From the IMG/VR virus record IMGVR_UViG_3300008262_006604, positions 1-25,699 of that record: DNA of 25,699 nt, one strand, 5' to 3'. The notes beneath the pieces were generated by a model that saw only the letters and a list, made by a program, of their open reading frames with translations, did no database searches and was not told where the DNA came from. This stretch comes from a virus. Within the stretch, counting starts at the first letter, position 1. Every line of letters starts with the position of its first letter. This document shows, in pieces, positions 9,649 through 17,898 of this stretch. The position numbers were made by a program, and so were the translations under genes.

Positions 9649-10162
9649 GAGATTTTTCAGAATCTAAAACTGCCCAATAAGGTTTTGCTCCAACATCGCT
9701 TACAGTATAATTCCAACCACTCAAAGTGTGCTCGAGCAATATTGAAGAAGAAGGTGTTTCAAATTCAATGTCTGCCTTTTCTATTGAGTACTGAGGAACA
9801 ACCGAAAGTTTTGGTATTGTTACGTTCGTATCTGGAAAGGTATAGATGTTTTGATCGTTGTCGACAGCAGTTACTGATATGGAATAAGTTCCAGTTTGAG
9901 GAGGTACGAAAGTAAACGAAAAAATATTTTGGTAAATTTTTGTAGATAAAAACGAGCTATATGTGTACGGACTTTCTAGAACATCGACAAGAGCTGGATT
10001 TTCATCACATTGTATTTTCCAAGCTAATATTGCAGAAATGCTTTGAAAGGACACCGATGGAACTTGATTCAAGAGCAGCCCAAACAGAGCCTCTATTTTC
10101 TGATTGTTGTTCGACAGACACAGTCGACAAATAAAACGACGTCGTGCTTTGAGCTCTTTCAA
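9530..10162 (-). CDS. Middle segment of the frame-broken giant tail protein (PKD/Ig-like)
   Basis: This 210-codon open frame has only a TTG start, and its first 30 residues (MKELKARRRFICRLCLSN) read like out-of-frame noise. Sequence resembling the neighbouring tail proteins begins near 10061 (VPSVSFQSISAILAWKIQ) and runs to about 9580. It contains a PKD/Ig-like strand pair at FVPPQTGTYSISVTAVD. The frame overlaps the end of 10005-12563 and the start of 7891-9648. All three segments read as one continuous beta-rich protein if one base is skipped near 10055-10075 and another near 9570-9590. On its own this segment is unlikely to be a gene. It is either the middle of a broken or recoded gene or a sign of sequence errors. 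Confidence 0.5.
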   Translation of the reverse strand: MKELKARRRFICRLCLSNNNQKIEALFGLLLNQVPSVSFQSISAILAWKIQCDENPALVDVLESPYTYSSFLSTKIYQNIFSFTFVPPQTGTYSISVTAVDNDQNIYTFPDTNVTIPKLSVVPQYSIEKADIEFETPSSSILLEHTLSGWNYTVSDVGAKPYWAVLDSEKSLATKSKGIKEWGYSNTFFDSYIPNCNRHCFIKQYERHAR

Positions 10163-12563
10163 AATTTAAAAAGTCTCCTGGGTTTAAAATAGTTGTTGAT
10201 TCTTCGTCGGTTGACACCCATTCCCCAGCATCGTTTTTCTTTGCAGCAATCCATTTGACCTTGGATGTTGCTGTGTTGTAGTATGGATAAAAACAATCAC
10301 GCGTGTTTTCAAATTTTTTGAATACAGCATAAGGAGGAAAAGGAACATCAACTCTTGAGTCGGCTCTTCTATAAATGTATGCTTTTCCGGGTTCAAGGAC
10401 CATGGTAGAAACATCACCATTTGCTTTATTCCATGTTCCACCTCCCCATGTTGGAGATGTTACTGTTTTATACCATGCAAATCGATTGGACGTTTCAAAT
10501 GTTTGCTGAGAAGAATCCTTCCATGTTTGCAAATCAAATTCTGTTGAATATTCTACAGGAGACTCGCAAATGTAGTCAGCATGTTGATTGTTTTGTTTAA
10601 ACGTTGGTCCGGAATGTCCGTATGGAGAATAATAAGTTTGTTTGCAAGTACAAGATTCCCAGCCCGCGCTTTTGTTTTTTGTTGTTAAAAATGGACAATC
10701 TGAATCATGAGGAACATCAGCGAAAATCGAGCTAAGAGGAGTTAAAGGACCGGTCCAAACAAACTTAGAAGCAGAACCGGAATTAAACAAGTAAGAAACG
10801 CCTGTTTGATTAAAATATTTATAATCCCCATTAACTACTGCAGCAGATGACAACCAGCAACACTCCGTCGCATCTGTTGGATTTGTTTTTTTATAATTTT
10901 CGACTTTATAGATTTTATCAGCAAGTTCGATAGATGAAGCTGCAACAAAATATGAGCTATCAATATTTTGAATTGGAACTGGAGAACATACAGAAGTTAA
11001 ACTTGCCGTAGAAAGATAGTTTAACAATCCTTCCCCGCTTATTTGATCTACTCTGCTATAAGGCCAGAGAATAGTGTTATTGAATCCAGAAGAGATTGGC
11101 AAAGCGGCTTTTTCGAATCTATATAACCAAGCTCCACTCAGAGAACCTCTTGGAACAGTTGTATCTAAATCCCGTTCTGCCCTTATAAAAATGTTGTCGG
11201 AACCATCGGGAGTTTTTCCTGCCTTTGCTCCGCTATCAACAAGAGTGGTTTCGTTAAGTTGCAATTGAGTTGTTGAATCGGCGGGCAAAACTTGAGACCA
11301 ATATGCTTCATTGACAGATGCTTTTGTTGCTGGTGGCAAAAACTGGTATTCGTCTTCAGTTTGAAAAGTTGAGCCCGTCCAATCAATATCTTCTGCAGAC
11401 AGACCATAACCAGGAAACGGAAAGATAAACGAGGTTGTAGTATTTTTATTAATCAGACTAAGAACCGTTTCATTTTCTTCATTATATTCTTTTGAATATA
11501 ACCAAGCAGCTTTGAGATCATCCCCGTTTCTTACAAAGATTGTATCAGCTGCAGACAAAGCCAACCCAGCAGTTGCTCCACCTATTCGCATGGAGCTTAA
11601 AGAGACTTGAGGTAATGGCTCCTCTATTGAAAGACTTGTATCAGTTGTTCCGTAGGGATAGAAAAAATAATTGTTTCCTTGCTGAAGAGGAATTTGATAT
11701 TCCGTTGTAGCAATTAAATTGTCTAAAAATTCTAAATTATATTTGTCTTCCGCTAAAAACTTTTCCACATAATCTTTGTATAAAGCTTCATCGGTTGGTT
11801 CTAATATATTTGAAGTAAGTTCTGATACAAACGATTCGACTGTGGAGGAAGTCGGAAAAGAAAATGTATTAAAAAGCCAATCATCAGACGATAGCACAAT
11901 ACCTTTGGAGGAGAATAATTCTGCTGTTGCTTGATGAAAAATGTCGACATAACCTGATAACGGAGCATATGGAGATTTATCAAGATATTCCCCGTCATCA
12001 TAAAGTTCTTCAACCTTTACAACCAATTGAGCTTTTAATGAACTTAGGCTGGGCAATATGCTTTGAATTCCTGGATCGAATTCTTCATTTTCTGAAGAAA
12101 AGTTTTCTAAAATGTGTTGATAAATTTCTTGTTCAATTCCTCGAATAGTTCCAATCGAATTATAACGTATTTTGACGTTTTTGAGACGCTTTCTTAATTT
12201 TAAATAATATAAAGCAATTTTTTTTAATTTTTTAGCAAAATATGGAATTCCTAGTAAGAGTTCCTTTTCATCTGCTAGATTAATCTTATCGTACCAAGTA
12301 TTCTTTTCTTCGGTGGTAAAAAACAATTGCAATTGATCAAGAAGAAACAAATATTTTTGTCTGAGTAAAAATTTTGTAGAAACTTTTTTTTCTTTATTAT
12401 TACGAAACCAGTCAATAACATAACGGTTGTAATAAAGAAATAAATCTTTTTCTAGTACAGCTGGCTTGGACTGACTCCATTCTAAAAATGAATATGGAGC
12501 ATTAACATCGCCTTTTACTGTTGGCTGAACGTCTACGATTAATTTGAGAAATTCTTGTTCCAC
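10005..12563 (-). CDS. N-terminal part of a giant tail/baseplate protein with repeated modules (frame broken near its end)
   Basis: This is an 852-codon frame with a GTG start at 12561-12563, 10 bases after the upstream stop. Residues 1-200 are alpha-helical and Lys/Leu-rich (LLRQKYLFLLDQLQLFF), unlike the beta-rich rest, and may dock on the baseplate. Two similar modules lie at about 322-397 and 444-518 (DTIFVRNGDDLKAAWLY versus DNIFIRAERDL followed by SGAWLYRF). Two W...LxPG modules follow at 700-736 (STMVLEPGKAYIYRR) and 770-807 (STTILNPGDFLNFER). The last 20 residues (from about 833) look like out-of-frame sequence, and the natural continuation is in the +1 frame (9530-10162). It follows the gp25-gp6 genes in the late block, so a role in the baseplate or the fibres attached to it is inferred. 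Confidence 0.75.
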   Translation of the reverse strand: MEQEFLKLIVDVQPTVKGDVNAPYSFLEWSQSKPAVLEKDLFLYYNRYVIDWFRNNKEKKVSTKFLLRQKYLFLLDQLQLFFTTEEKNTWYDKINLADEKELLLGIPYFAKKLKKIALYYLKLRKRLKNVKIRYNSIGTIRGIEQEIYQHILENFSSENEEFDPGIQSILPSLSSLKAQLVVKVEELYDDGEYLDKSPYAPLSGYVDIFHQATAELFSSKGIVLSSDDWLFNTFSFPTSSTVESFVSELTSNILEPTDEALYKDYVEKFLAEDKYNLEFLDNLIATTEYQIPLQQGNNYFFYPYGTTDTSLSIEEPLPQVSLSSMRIGGATAGLALSAADTIFVRNGDDLKAAWLYSKEYNEENETVLSLINKNTTTSFIFPFPGYGLSAEDIDWTGSTFQTEDEYQFLPPATKASVNEAYWSQVLPADSTTQLQLNETTLVDSGAKAGKTPDGSDNIFIRAERDLDTTVPRGSLSGAWLYRFEKAALPISSGFNNTILWPYSRVDQISGEGLLNYLSTASLTSVCSPVPIQNIDSSYFVAASSIELADKIYKVENYKKTNPTDATECCWLSSAAVVNGDYKYFNQTGVSYLFNSGSASKFVWTGPLTPLSSIFADVPHDSDCPFLTTKNKSAGWESCTCKQTYYSPYGHSGPTFKQNNQHADYICESPVEYSTEFDLQTWKDSSQQTFETSNRFAWYKTVTSPTWGGGTWNKANGDVSTMVLEPGKAYIYRRADSRVDVPFPPYAVFKKFENTRDCFYPYYNTATSKVKWIAAKKNDAGEWVSTDEESTTILNPGDFLNFERAQSTTSFYLSTVSVEQQSENRGSVWAALESSSIGVLSKHFCNISLENTM

Positions 12564-12573
12564 TGCCTACTAA

Positions 12574-15500
12574 TTATTCTAAAAATAACTGTTTTGTAAG
12601 CAAATTATTAAACATAATGTCTACTAGCCCTTCGTCCCCGTACCACTCGTCCCGAGTCGATAAATTATAGTTAATTGTAGTGTACTTCGAATCCCAATCG
12701 ATGACATTATCTTTGTAGCCAATTGCATCTTCGCTGTATCTAAAAAAATGATAGTTGTCAAATATTGGAGATCTCATTTGAGGTAACTCGATCATTGAAA
12801 GAGGATAGGAGGTCAAAGGTCCGATTGGAGATACAAATATTGATTGATATGTTCCGTATCTTCTGTCTTTTGCTATAATAGTTTCATTTGCAGAAATGAG
12901 AGAGGTTTCCGTTATTAATTCTTTTATATTATTTTGGAAATCGGTACTATAAGCGATATTTCCCCTGAGCCTTTGTTTTGGAATAGAAAATAAATTCAAA
13001 AGACGCATGACTGCTGCCGGAAAGTCTTTACCGAACGTCTTTGTACTATATGAGAGCTGATCAGCCATAGATACGAGCTGATCAATTTCTGACGTTTCTA
13101 AATCCGAGTGAGTTTGAACAAAATTAGCTATTCTTTCGTATGAAACTCGTCCGGGACTTTCGTCCGGCAAAGAACCATCCCCAACTATTGCAGGCAAAAA
13201 GTTATCGAAGAATTCTGTATTATTAGACAGATGTTCTGGCAAGGCCAAAGATTTCATATACTTGCCGCAATCAAATGTTTCGTTTACCTTAGCTATTTGA
13301 TAATCGTTTATATCAAACACTCTAAACGGAGTAGAAGTATTAGCTATGTCTTCATCAAAGAATGCATATTTTTGATACCATCTATTGCCGGTCCAATCAC
13401 TAGTAACTTGAGCAGAACGAGCAGTACTAAGAGGTACAGTTGGTGTTATTGAAGTGGTATAAATATTGGTAGGATTAATGTTTTTAAATACTCCTACTGT
13501 GTTTGTTCTTCCATCGACAATCCAAATACGATTGTAAACATCAATACCTAGACCATTCCATATTTCATTTTCATAGAGGGCTTCATTCAACTCTTGAGAA
13601 GTATAAGGGCGGTTAGCAACAGAAACGGTTGACAATTCGTTTTCAAACTTCCAAGTGCTCAGTTGATAGGTTCTTACATCATACATGCTCAAGAAGTTGT
13701 ATCCGTGAGTAAACCACACATTTGCTTCCCGATCAAGAGCAATATAACTCGGATGTATGAATCCAGTAGATATGGAGCTCAAGAGCTGGCCAGCAGAAGA
13801 ACTATACAACTCCACCGAATTAGAATTGTAACAAGCAACCCAAACGTCTTTGTTCGGATTAATTGCCAATGATACAGGAACGCTCGAAAGAGAGAGCTGA
13901 GAAGCAATTAATAATTGATTTCCTTGAGAATCAAATTTGATTAGCATCGAGCTTACAGGATGGGCACAGCAAGACCATATGTTATTATCTTGATCCGTTT
14001 CAACTGTTGTAGAAGCAACAATTGGGCTTCCTTCTACTTCAGCATCAAATGCTACAGTAACCGTTGGAGTAGCAGAAAGTATTAAATTTAAATTTTTATC
14101 AAATTTTAATAGTTCATAACTATTATACATTGAAATCCATACGTCGTTATTTCCGTCAATTGAAAGATAAGAAGGAACGCTTGGAAATATTCCTGTAATT
14201 GAAGACAGAGTTTTTCTGAATGTCAAAGTATAAGGTGGGTCAAAGTATTGTATTGTGTCTTGGTCCCCGTCTAATGCATACATCCTATCAATGAGAGGAT
14301 TAAAAGCAATTCCGTATGTATTGGATGTTCCTGTTATTTCGTAAAACCCTGTTGTATTAACGACAGACAAAGCTGGAACACTGACAACGTATGTATCAAA
14401 TGTTTGAGACTCGTAAGGAGAAAAATTATAGTTATAAAAAGATATTACGTTAATATTGCTTCGGAATGGATTATTAACGAACGTTTGAGCGTAAATTGGA
14501 TATCCATAAGGAAAGCTAAACGAACCTTCTTCTGGGAGCTCTGGACTCTGGGCGGTCGAAGAAAGAGCAACTCTAACGTTGTACGGAAAGGTCGTTAAAG
14601 GAGTTATAGTTGTAAAAATATAACCTGGGCAAGGAATGCCGTTTTCGTCTGTTGCCTTGAAATATAAAGGAGAATCTACTTGATAATAAGAAGTAGGAAT
14701 AGAAAATCCATCCCCGATCAAAGTTAAATTGATTGGATTTTGAAGACCAATTTCGTTTGTTCTTGGATAGCCAATTACATCCGATTGTTCTTGATCCAGA
14801 TTGGGAGGAGTAAACCGACACGTAACCATAACTGGTATTGGTACGTCTTTCCATTTGATTGGATATATGTCGTTTAAATAGTTTTCAGTAATCTTGTAAT
14901 TTGTTACAGGAGTATCGTTAACATGCCAAACTAATGTAGCTTTTGTGTTTTTAGGATTGCTATAGCTTTTGTGTTTGTAGTATTGAGACTCCGGAGGATA
15001 CGAGAAATTTTCGGTGCTTAGCGTTGCATTTAAAAGTATAGGACTTTCGTTGTCTGTTCCAAGACCAGTTGATGAATCGTCAATATAATAAAATGATAGT
15101 TGCCCAGAAACACCAATAACAGTAGAATTTTTATAAAGAGGAACAGTGTTTACAACGACACTATCCCCAAACGGAACTTTTGTTTCTGCATCGATGAACC
15201 TCCATTTTGGAACCAAAAAGCTCCATTTATCAGGCACAGCAAAATGAGGAACTGATCTGGAATTGAATGAGTATAAACAAACACTAATTGATTCGTCTAT
15301 TCTTGATGATGTAAGACTCAAAACAAAAGGAGTAAGCGTTTCCCTTCCTGCCATACCAAACTCGGAAGGGATTTGAGTGAATACTAAACCATCCCGACAA
15401 ACAAGATCTGTATAAACTGGAGTAGAATCTATTAGAGGAGGCTGATTATAATTTCCTGCTGTTACCGATACTTGATATGTTCCAGGATGATTATATACAT

Positions 15501-15648
15501 GAGAAACCTCTTTTTGATTATAAACAAACGTTCCGTCCCCAAGATCCCAAGAAATGTATTCGTAGGTATTTAAAAGGGCATGCTGAAACGTTGTAGAATA
15601 AACGTCGCCAGATAAGCTGCTAGGAACTGTGGTGAAGTAAGTGGCCAT
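12574..15648 (-). CDS. Large baseplate/tail protein: PKD domain, NHL beta-propeller, conserved C-terminus
   Basis: This is a 1024-residue protein, ATG at 15646-15648, 3 bases after the end of the gp6 C-terminal piece. A PKD domain lies at residues 20-70 (ISWDLGDGTFVYN, then VSHVYNHPGTYQVSVTAG). Residues about 440-725 form an NHL-type propeller with regularly spaced blade strands NDVWIS (501), NNIWSC (555), KDVWVA (600), ANVWFT (642) and NRIWIV (706). Residues 750-1024 are a mixed alpha/beta region ending in DEWYGDEGLVDIMFNNLL, which I remember as a conserved end of large structural proteins in marine T4-like phages. Its size and place right after gp25-gp6 match T4 gp7 (about 1030 residues), so it may be a positional analogue, but I see no direct gp7 motif. 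Confidence 0.82.
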   Translation of the reverse strand: MATYFTTVPSSLSGDVYSTTFQHALLNTYEYISWDLGDGTFVYNQKEVSHVYNHPGTYQVSVTAGNYNQPPLIDSTPVYTDLVCRDGLVFTQIPSEFGMAGRETLTPFVLSLTSSRIDESISVCLYSFNSRSVPHFAVPDKWSFLVPKWRFIDAETKVPFGDSVVVNTVPLYKNSTVIGVSGQLSFYYIDDSSTGLGTDNESPILLNATLSTENFSYPPESQYYKHKSYSNPKNTKATLVWHVNDTPVTNYKITENYLNDIYPIKWKDVPIPVMVTCRFTPPNLDQEQSDVIGYPRTNEIGLQNPINLTLIGDGFSIPTSYYQVDSPLYFKATDENGIPCPGYIFTTITPLTTFPYNVRVALSSTAQSPELPEEGSFSFPYGYPIYAQTFVNNPFRSNINVISFYNYNFSPYESQTFDTYVVSVPALSVVNTTGFYEITGTSNTYGIAFNPLIDRMYALDGDQDTIQYFDPPYTLTFRKTLSSITGIFPSVPSYLSIDGNNDVWISMYNSYELLKFDKNLNLILSATPTVTVAFDAEVEGSPIVASTTVETDQDNNIWSCCAHPVSSMLIKFDSQGNQLLIASQLSLSSVPVSLAINPNKDVWVACYNSNSVELYSSSAGQLLSSISTGFIHPSYIALDREANVWFTHGYNFLSMYDVRTYQLSTWKFENELSTVSVANRPYTSQELNEALYENEIWNGLGIDVYNRIWIVDGRTNTVGVFKNINPTNIYTTSITPTVPLSTARSAQVTSDWTGNRWYQKYAFFDEDIANTSTPFRVFDINDYQIAKVNETFDCGKYMKSLALPEHLSNNTEFFDNFLPAIVGDGSLPDESPGRVSYERIANFVQTHSDLETSEIDQLVSMADQLSYSTKTFGKDFPAAVMRLLNLFSIPKQRLRGNIAYSTDFQNNIKELITETSLISANETIIAKDRRYGTYQSIFVSPIGPLTSYPLSMIELPQMRSPIFDNYHFFRYSEDAIGYKDNVIDWDSKYTTINYNLSTRDEWYGDEGLVDIMFNNLLTKQLFLE

Positions 15649-15651
15649 TTC

Positions 15652-16212
15652 TTATACAAACGAAGTACTTTCAATAATCTGTATTTTGTTTGCTATATCA
15701 AACAAACTATCAAAATACACAACCTCGAAGTCTTTAAAGTTAATGTTATTAGTAACAACCGACTTATCTAAAGTTGGAAAGGTTGGATTCCAATAAAATA
15801 AAGATAAACCATCATACGTTTCATTTGTATCCAATCTTCTTGTTATAATCTTGCTTACCCCATCGATGGAGAGCAAGCTTGCAGTTATCTGACTGTGATC
15901 GTGAATTCCTCCTAGTGTTGCTTTAGTCGGATCAAAATATGAAGTAAATGTAGTTACTACCTCATTTAATATAGAGCGAGATGATCTTTTGCTTGTTGAG
16001 AGTTTGACTATTTCTAGAATGCAAAAATCTTTGTCGTCAATATCTGTTTCAGTATCAGCAGACTTTACACCAAAAGCAAATGTTTTTACTACAAGATCTA
16101 AGAACGTTATTTCTGTAGTTACAGTTTTAAGTGGCTGAATGTCGGTCAAAAGAATTTCCTTCTGAGCAGGTAACAGATATTTTAAAGAAGAGGTTTGTGA
16201 AATTTTAGGCAT
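15652..16212 (-). CDS. C-terminal piece of the gp6-like baseplate wedge protein
   Basis: The frame can start at ATG 16210-16212 (186 residues, MPKISQTSSLKY). It stays open upstream through codons reading ADSCNFNNLYICA to a stop codon near 16256. That upstream text and the following LLPAQKEILLTDIQPLKTVT resemble the C-terminal third of gp6-type wedge proteins (a cADSCNFNNxYxxxVP phrase, then a helix that precedes NPLKTLTVEV-like sequence). I therefore read it as the displaced end of the gene at 16244-17332, reached by a +1 shift. It could be translated separately from the internal ATG; there is no Shine-Dalgarno site. Its product would sit in the baseplate wedge, where gp6 forms the dimer ring linking the wedges. 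Confidence 0.7.
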   Translation of the reverse strand: MPKISQTSSLKYLLPAQKEILLTDIQPLKTVTTEITFLDLVVKTFAFGVKSADTETDIDDKDFCILEIVKLSTSKRSSRSILNEVVTTFTSYFDPTKATLGGIHDHSQITASLLSIDGVSKIITRRLDTNETYDGLSLFYWNPTFPTLDKSVVTNNINFKDFEVVYFDSLFDIANKIQIIESTSFV

Positions 16213-16243
16213 CGCACAAATGTACAAGTTATTAAAATTGCAA

Positions 16244-17332
16244 CTATCTGCATATAAAACTTATAAATGTTTCGTAATCTTGTTTTGTTACTAAACGGTA
16301 TTGGCTCTTAAAGTTAGATGGAGCATTTTTTCGAATGCTGTCCGCGTCCTCAATGTCTTTTGGTATTGTGGAACCAACAATGTTATTAAAATACAAATTA
16401 TTAAATTGATTTGTATTAAGGAATTCCACTCCGTCGCTTGTATCAGAAACAACGGAAGAAAAGTTAGTGGATGAATAAACTGACTTCTGAGCAGTGGACA
16501 TTTGCTGAGGACCAACAACACCTCTTTCCCCAGAACTTTGGAGATAATAAATTATTACTTTGTCACCTGTTTCCAGCTTTCTGCCATTAATGCCATCTCC
16601 AAATACGACTTCGTATGTTAAATTTGAGTTAAGACGTCTTTCAAACACACGAGCGAATGAAGGTTCGACATAAAGATTTGGGACGTTTTTATATTGCAAC
16701 CAACGGTTTTGATCTGATTCGAAAACATAAACATCAATGTTGAAGTGATCAATGAGAGCACCGTCATTGTTGGTTATTGTTACAATTTCACTTTCATCCC
16801 CAGCTGCTGTGTATATAGAGGTTTCCCGGTAAGTTCCTTGAAAAAGAAGTTTCTTGTTGGTTAAGTCTTCCAACTCTTGGACTCCAGATGAGCCTTGTGT
16901 AATTTTAAAATTAATGTCTTCATTAAAAGAAAACGTTACATTTCCTAAATTTACATAAGAATAGCGCGGAATAGTATAAATTCCAGGACTGAATCCCACT
17001 GCAGAACATTGAAAGGCAAGAGTGGAAGTCTGATAGCCAATTGGCTTATAGTCCAACATCTTAACAATCCTGTTGATGTTTTCGTAAAGTTGGGCTTCAC
17101 TAAACATTGATTCCGTACTCGTTCTATTGAGATAGTAAATTAAAGTATTGAATGAATAAGAAACGATATCAATAATCGATGCAAGGTTTGACCCGATATA
17201 GTTTTGATCCGTAAATATTCCTTGATCATTGAGTCTTTCGATAATCAAATTCCGTAAAGCAATTGCATCAAAAGCAGCATAGCTATCTTTTGGAATTGGA
17301 AAAAGATTTGAGGGTTCAGAAGTCGTTGCCAT
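16244..17332 (-). CDS. Baseplate wedge protein gp6-like (baseplate J family), N-terminal piece
   Basis: This is a 362-codon frame, ATG at 17330-17332, 2 bases after the gp25 stop. The N-terminus (DFDAIALRNLIIERL-like helix, then ASIIDIVSYSFNTLIYYLN at 51-69) and the central FGDGINGRKLETGDKVIIYYL at 241-261 are characteristic of T4 gp6/baseplate J-like proteins. The end carries RLVTKQDYETF, a phrase normally followed by some 200 more residues in this family. Here the frame stops five codons later, at TAG 16244-16246, and C-terminal family sequence resumes in another frame (15652-16212). gp6 with gp25 and gp53 forms the inner wedge ring, which changes shape on sheath contraction. The neighbouring gp25 supports the call. 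The gene is broken or needs recoding here; an intact gp6 should be essential. Confidence 0.85.
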   Translation of the reverse strand: MATTSEPSNLFPIPKDSYAAFDAIALRNLIIERLNDQGIFTDQNYIGSNLASIIDIVSYSFNTLIYYLNRTSTESMFSEAQLYENINRIVKMLDYKPIGYQTSTLAFQCSAVGFSPGIYTIPRYSYVNLGNVTFSFNEDINFKITQGSSGVQELEDLTNKKLLFQGTYRETSIYTAAGDESEIVTITNNDGALIDHFNIDVYVFESDQNRWLQYKNVPNLYVEPSFARVFERRLNSNLTYEVVFGDGINGRKLETGDKVIIYYLQSSGERGVVGPQQMSTAQKSVYSSTNFSSVVSDTSDGVEFLNTNQFNNLYFNNIVGSTIPKDIEDADSIRKNAPSNFKSQYRLVTKQDYETFISFICR

Positions 17333-17334
17333 GA

Positions 17335-17835
17335 TTATTTGTTTCTTGATGTTTCAACAAAAATGAATGTTTGGTTTTTCACATCTAAAGTAGTATTTAT
17401 AGAGGTAGTTGTATTAAAAATAGGGATAGAAACTACAATTGTTATATCATATTGATTTTCGTCCGGCATAGCTACAACATTGCATTGTCTTAAAGTTACT
17501 CGAGGCTCGAATGTTTCAATAGACGAAGCAATTTTTTCCCCTATGAGTTGACCATTTTCCCTAGAAACCGATTCAAAAAGATACTGGTTTAAATCCAATC
17601 CATACAGAGGAAATAAAAATCTTTGGCCAGGCTTTGTGTTAAAAAGGTTCTTAAGAGAATTTATTATAGCACTCGTATCAAAGTCTGCTTGAACGTCGTT
17701 TCCTTCAATTCTAGAATTTAACGTAGTATTGTAAACATACGTTTTAGCAAAGTCTAAATGCAGGTCTTTATAATAATAGGCTTTCCGCTCATATTGTTTA
17801 GAAATTTGCTCGAGATTTGTTATCTTAATGGCCAC
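17335..17835 (-). CDS. Baseplate wedge protein gp25-like (GPW/gp25 family)
   Basis: This is a 166-residue protein with a GTG start at 17833-17835. It shows the gp25/lysozyme-like wedge fold signature: KDLHLDFA near residue 23, an AIINSLKNLFNTKPGQRFLFPLYG core (about 56-79), LFESV, and the family hallmark FEPRV near residue 110. Length and order of motifs match the family. gp25 sits at the contact between baseplate wedge and sheath and is thought to start sheath assembly. It is the first gene of the minus-strand late block and is followed directly by gp6. Its promoter should lie in 17836-17898, but I see no clear late TATAAATA on that strand. The start is preceded by AATAAGTAAT, identical to the box before the gene ending at 3284. 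Confidence 0.9.
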   Translation of the reverse strand: MAIKITNLEQISKQYERKAYYYKDLHLDFAKTYVYNTTLNSRIEGNDVQADFDTSAIINSLKNLFNTKPGQRFLFPLYGLDLNQYLFESVSRENGQLIGEKIASSIETFEPRVTLRQCNVVAMPDENQYDITIVVSIPIFNTTTSINTTLDVKNQTFIFVETSRNK

Positions 17836-17862
17836 AAAATTACTTATTCCTGAAAAACTATA

Positions 17863-17890
17863 TTGAGATTTTTCGAATAAAAATGATAAA
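17863..17890 (+). promoter_or_regulatory. Promoter-like element TTGAGATTTTT-N11-GATAA before the plus-strand block
   Basis: TTGAGA (17863-17868) and GATAAA (17885-17890) are separated by 16 bases, a good match to a sigma70-type -35/-10 pair. The 11 bases TTGAGATTTTT and the N11 spacing to GATAA are exactly repeated in front of hsp20 (24150-24176), which raises confidence. The -10 overlaps GATAAATA, so late and early recognition may overlap. Transcription would start just before or at the ATG at 17899. Confidence 0.6.
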
Positions 17891-17898
17891 TAAGATTC

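Noticed and set aside
10816-10823. Second perfect TATAAATA on the minus strand
   Set aside because: It lies inside the giant tail protein (codons for Asp-Tyr-Lys-Tyr) with no gene start nearby; expected by chance in A/T-rich coding DNA.
16213-16227. TTG at 16225-16227 as start of the gp6 C-terminal piece
   Set aside because: An ATG five codons later is more likely if the piece is translated alone, and the preceding codons look like internal gp6 sequence, not a start.
17394-17401. Perfect T4 late promoter TATAAATA on the minus strand
   Set aside because: It lies inside the gp25 coding sequence (codons for Ser-Ile-Asn-Thr) and is not upstream of a gene start.
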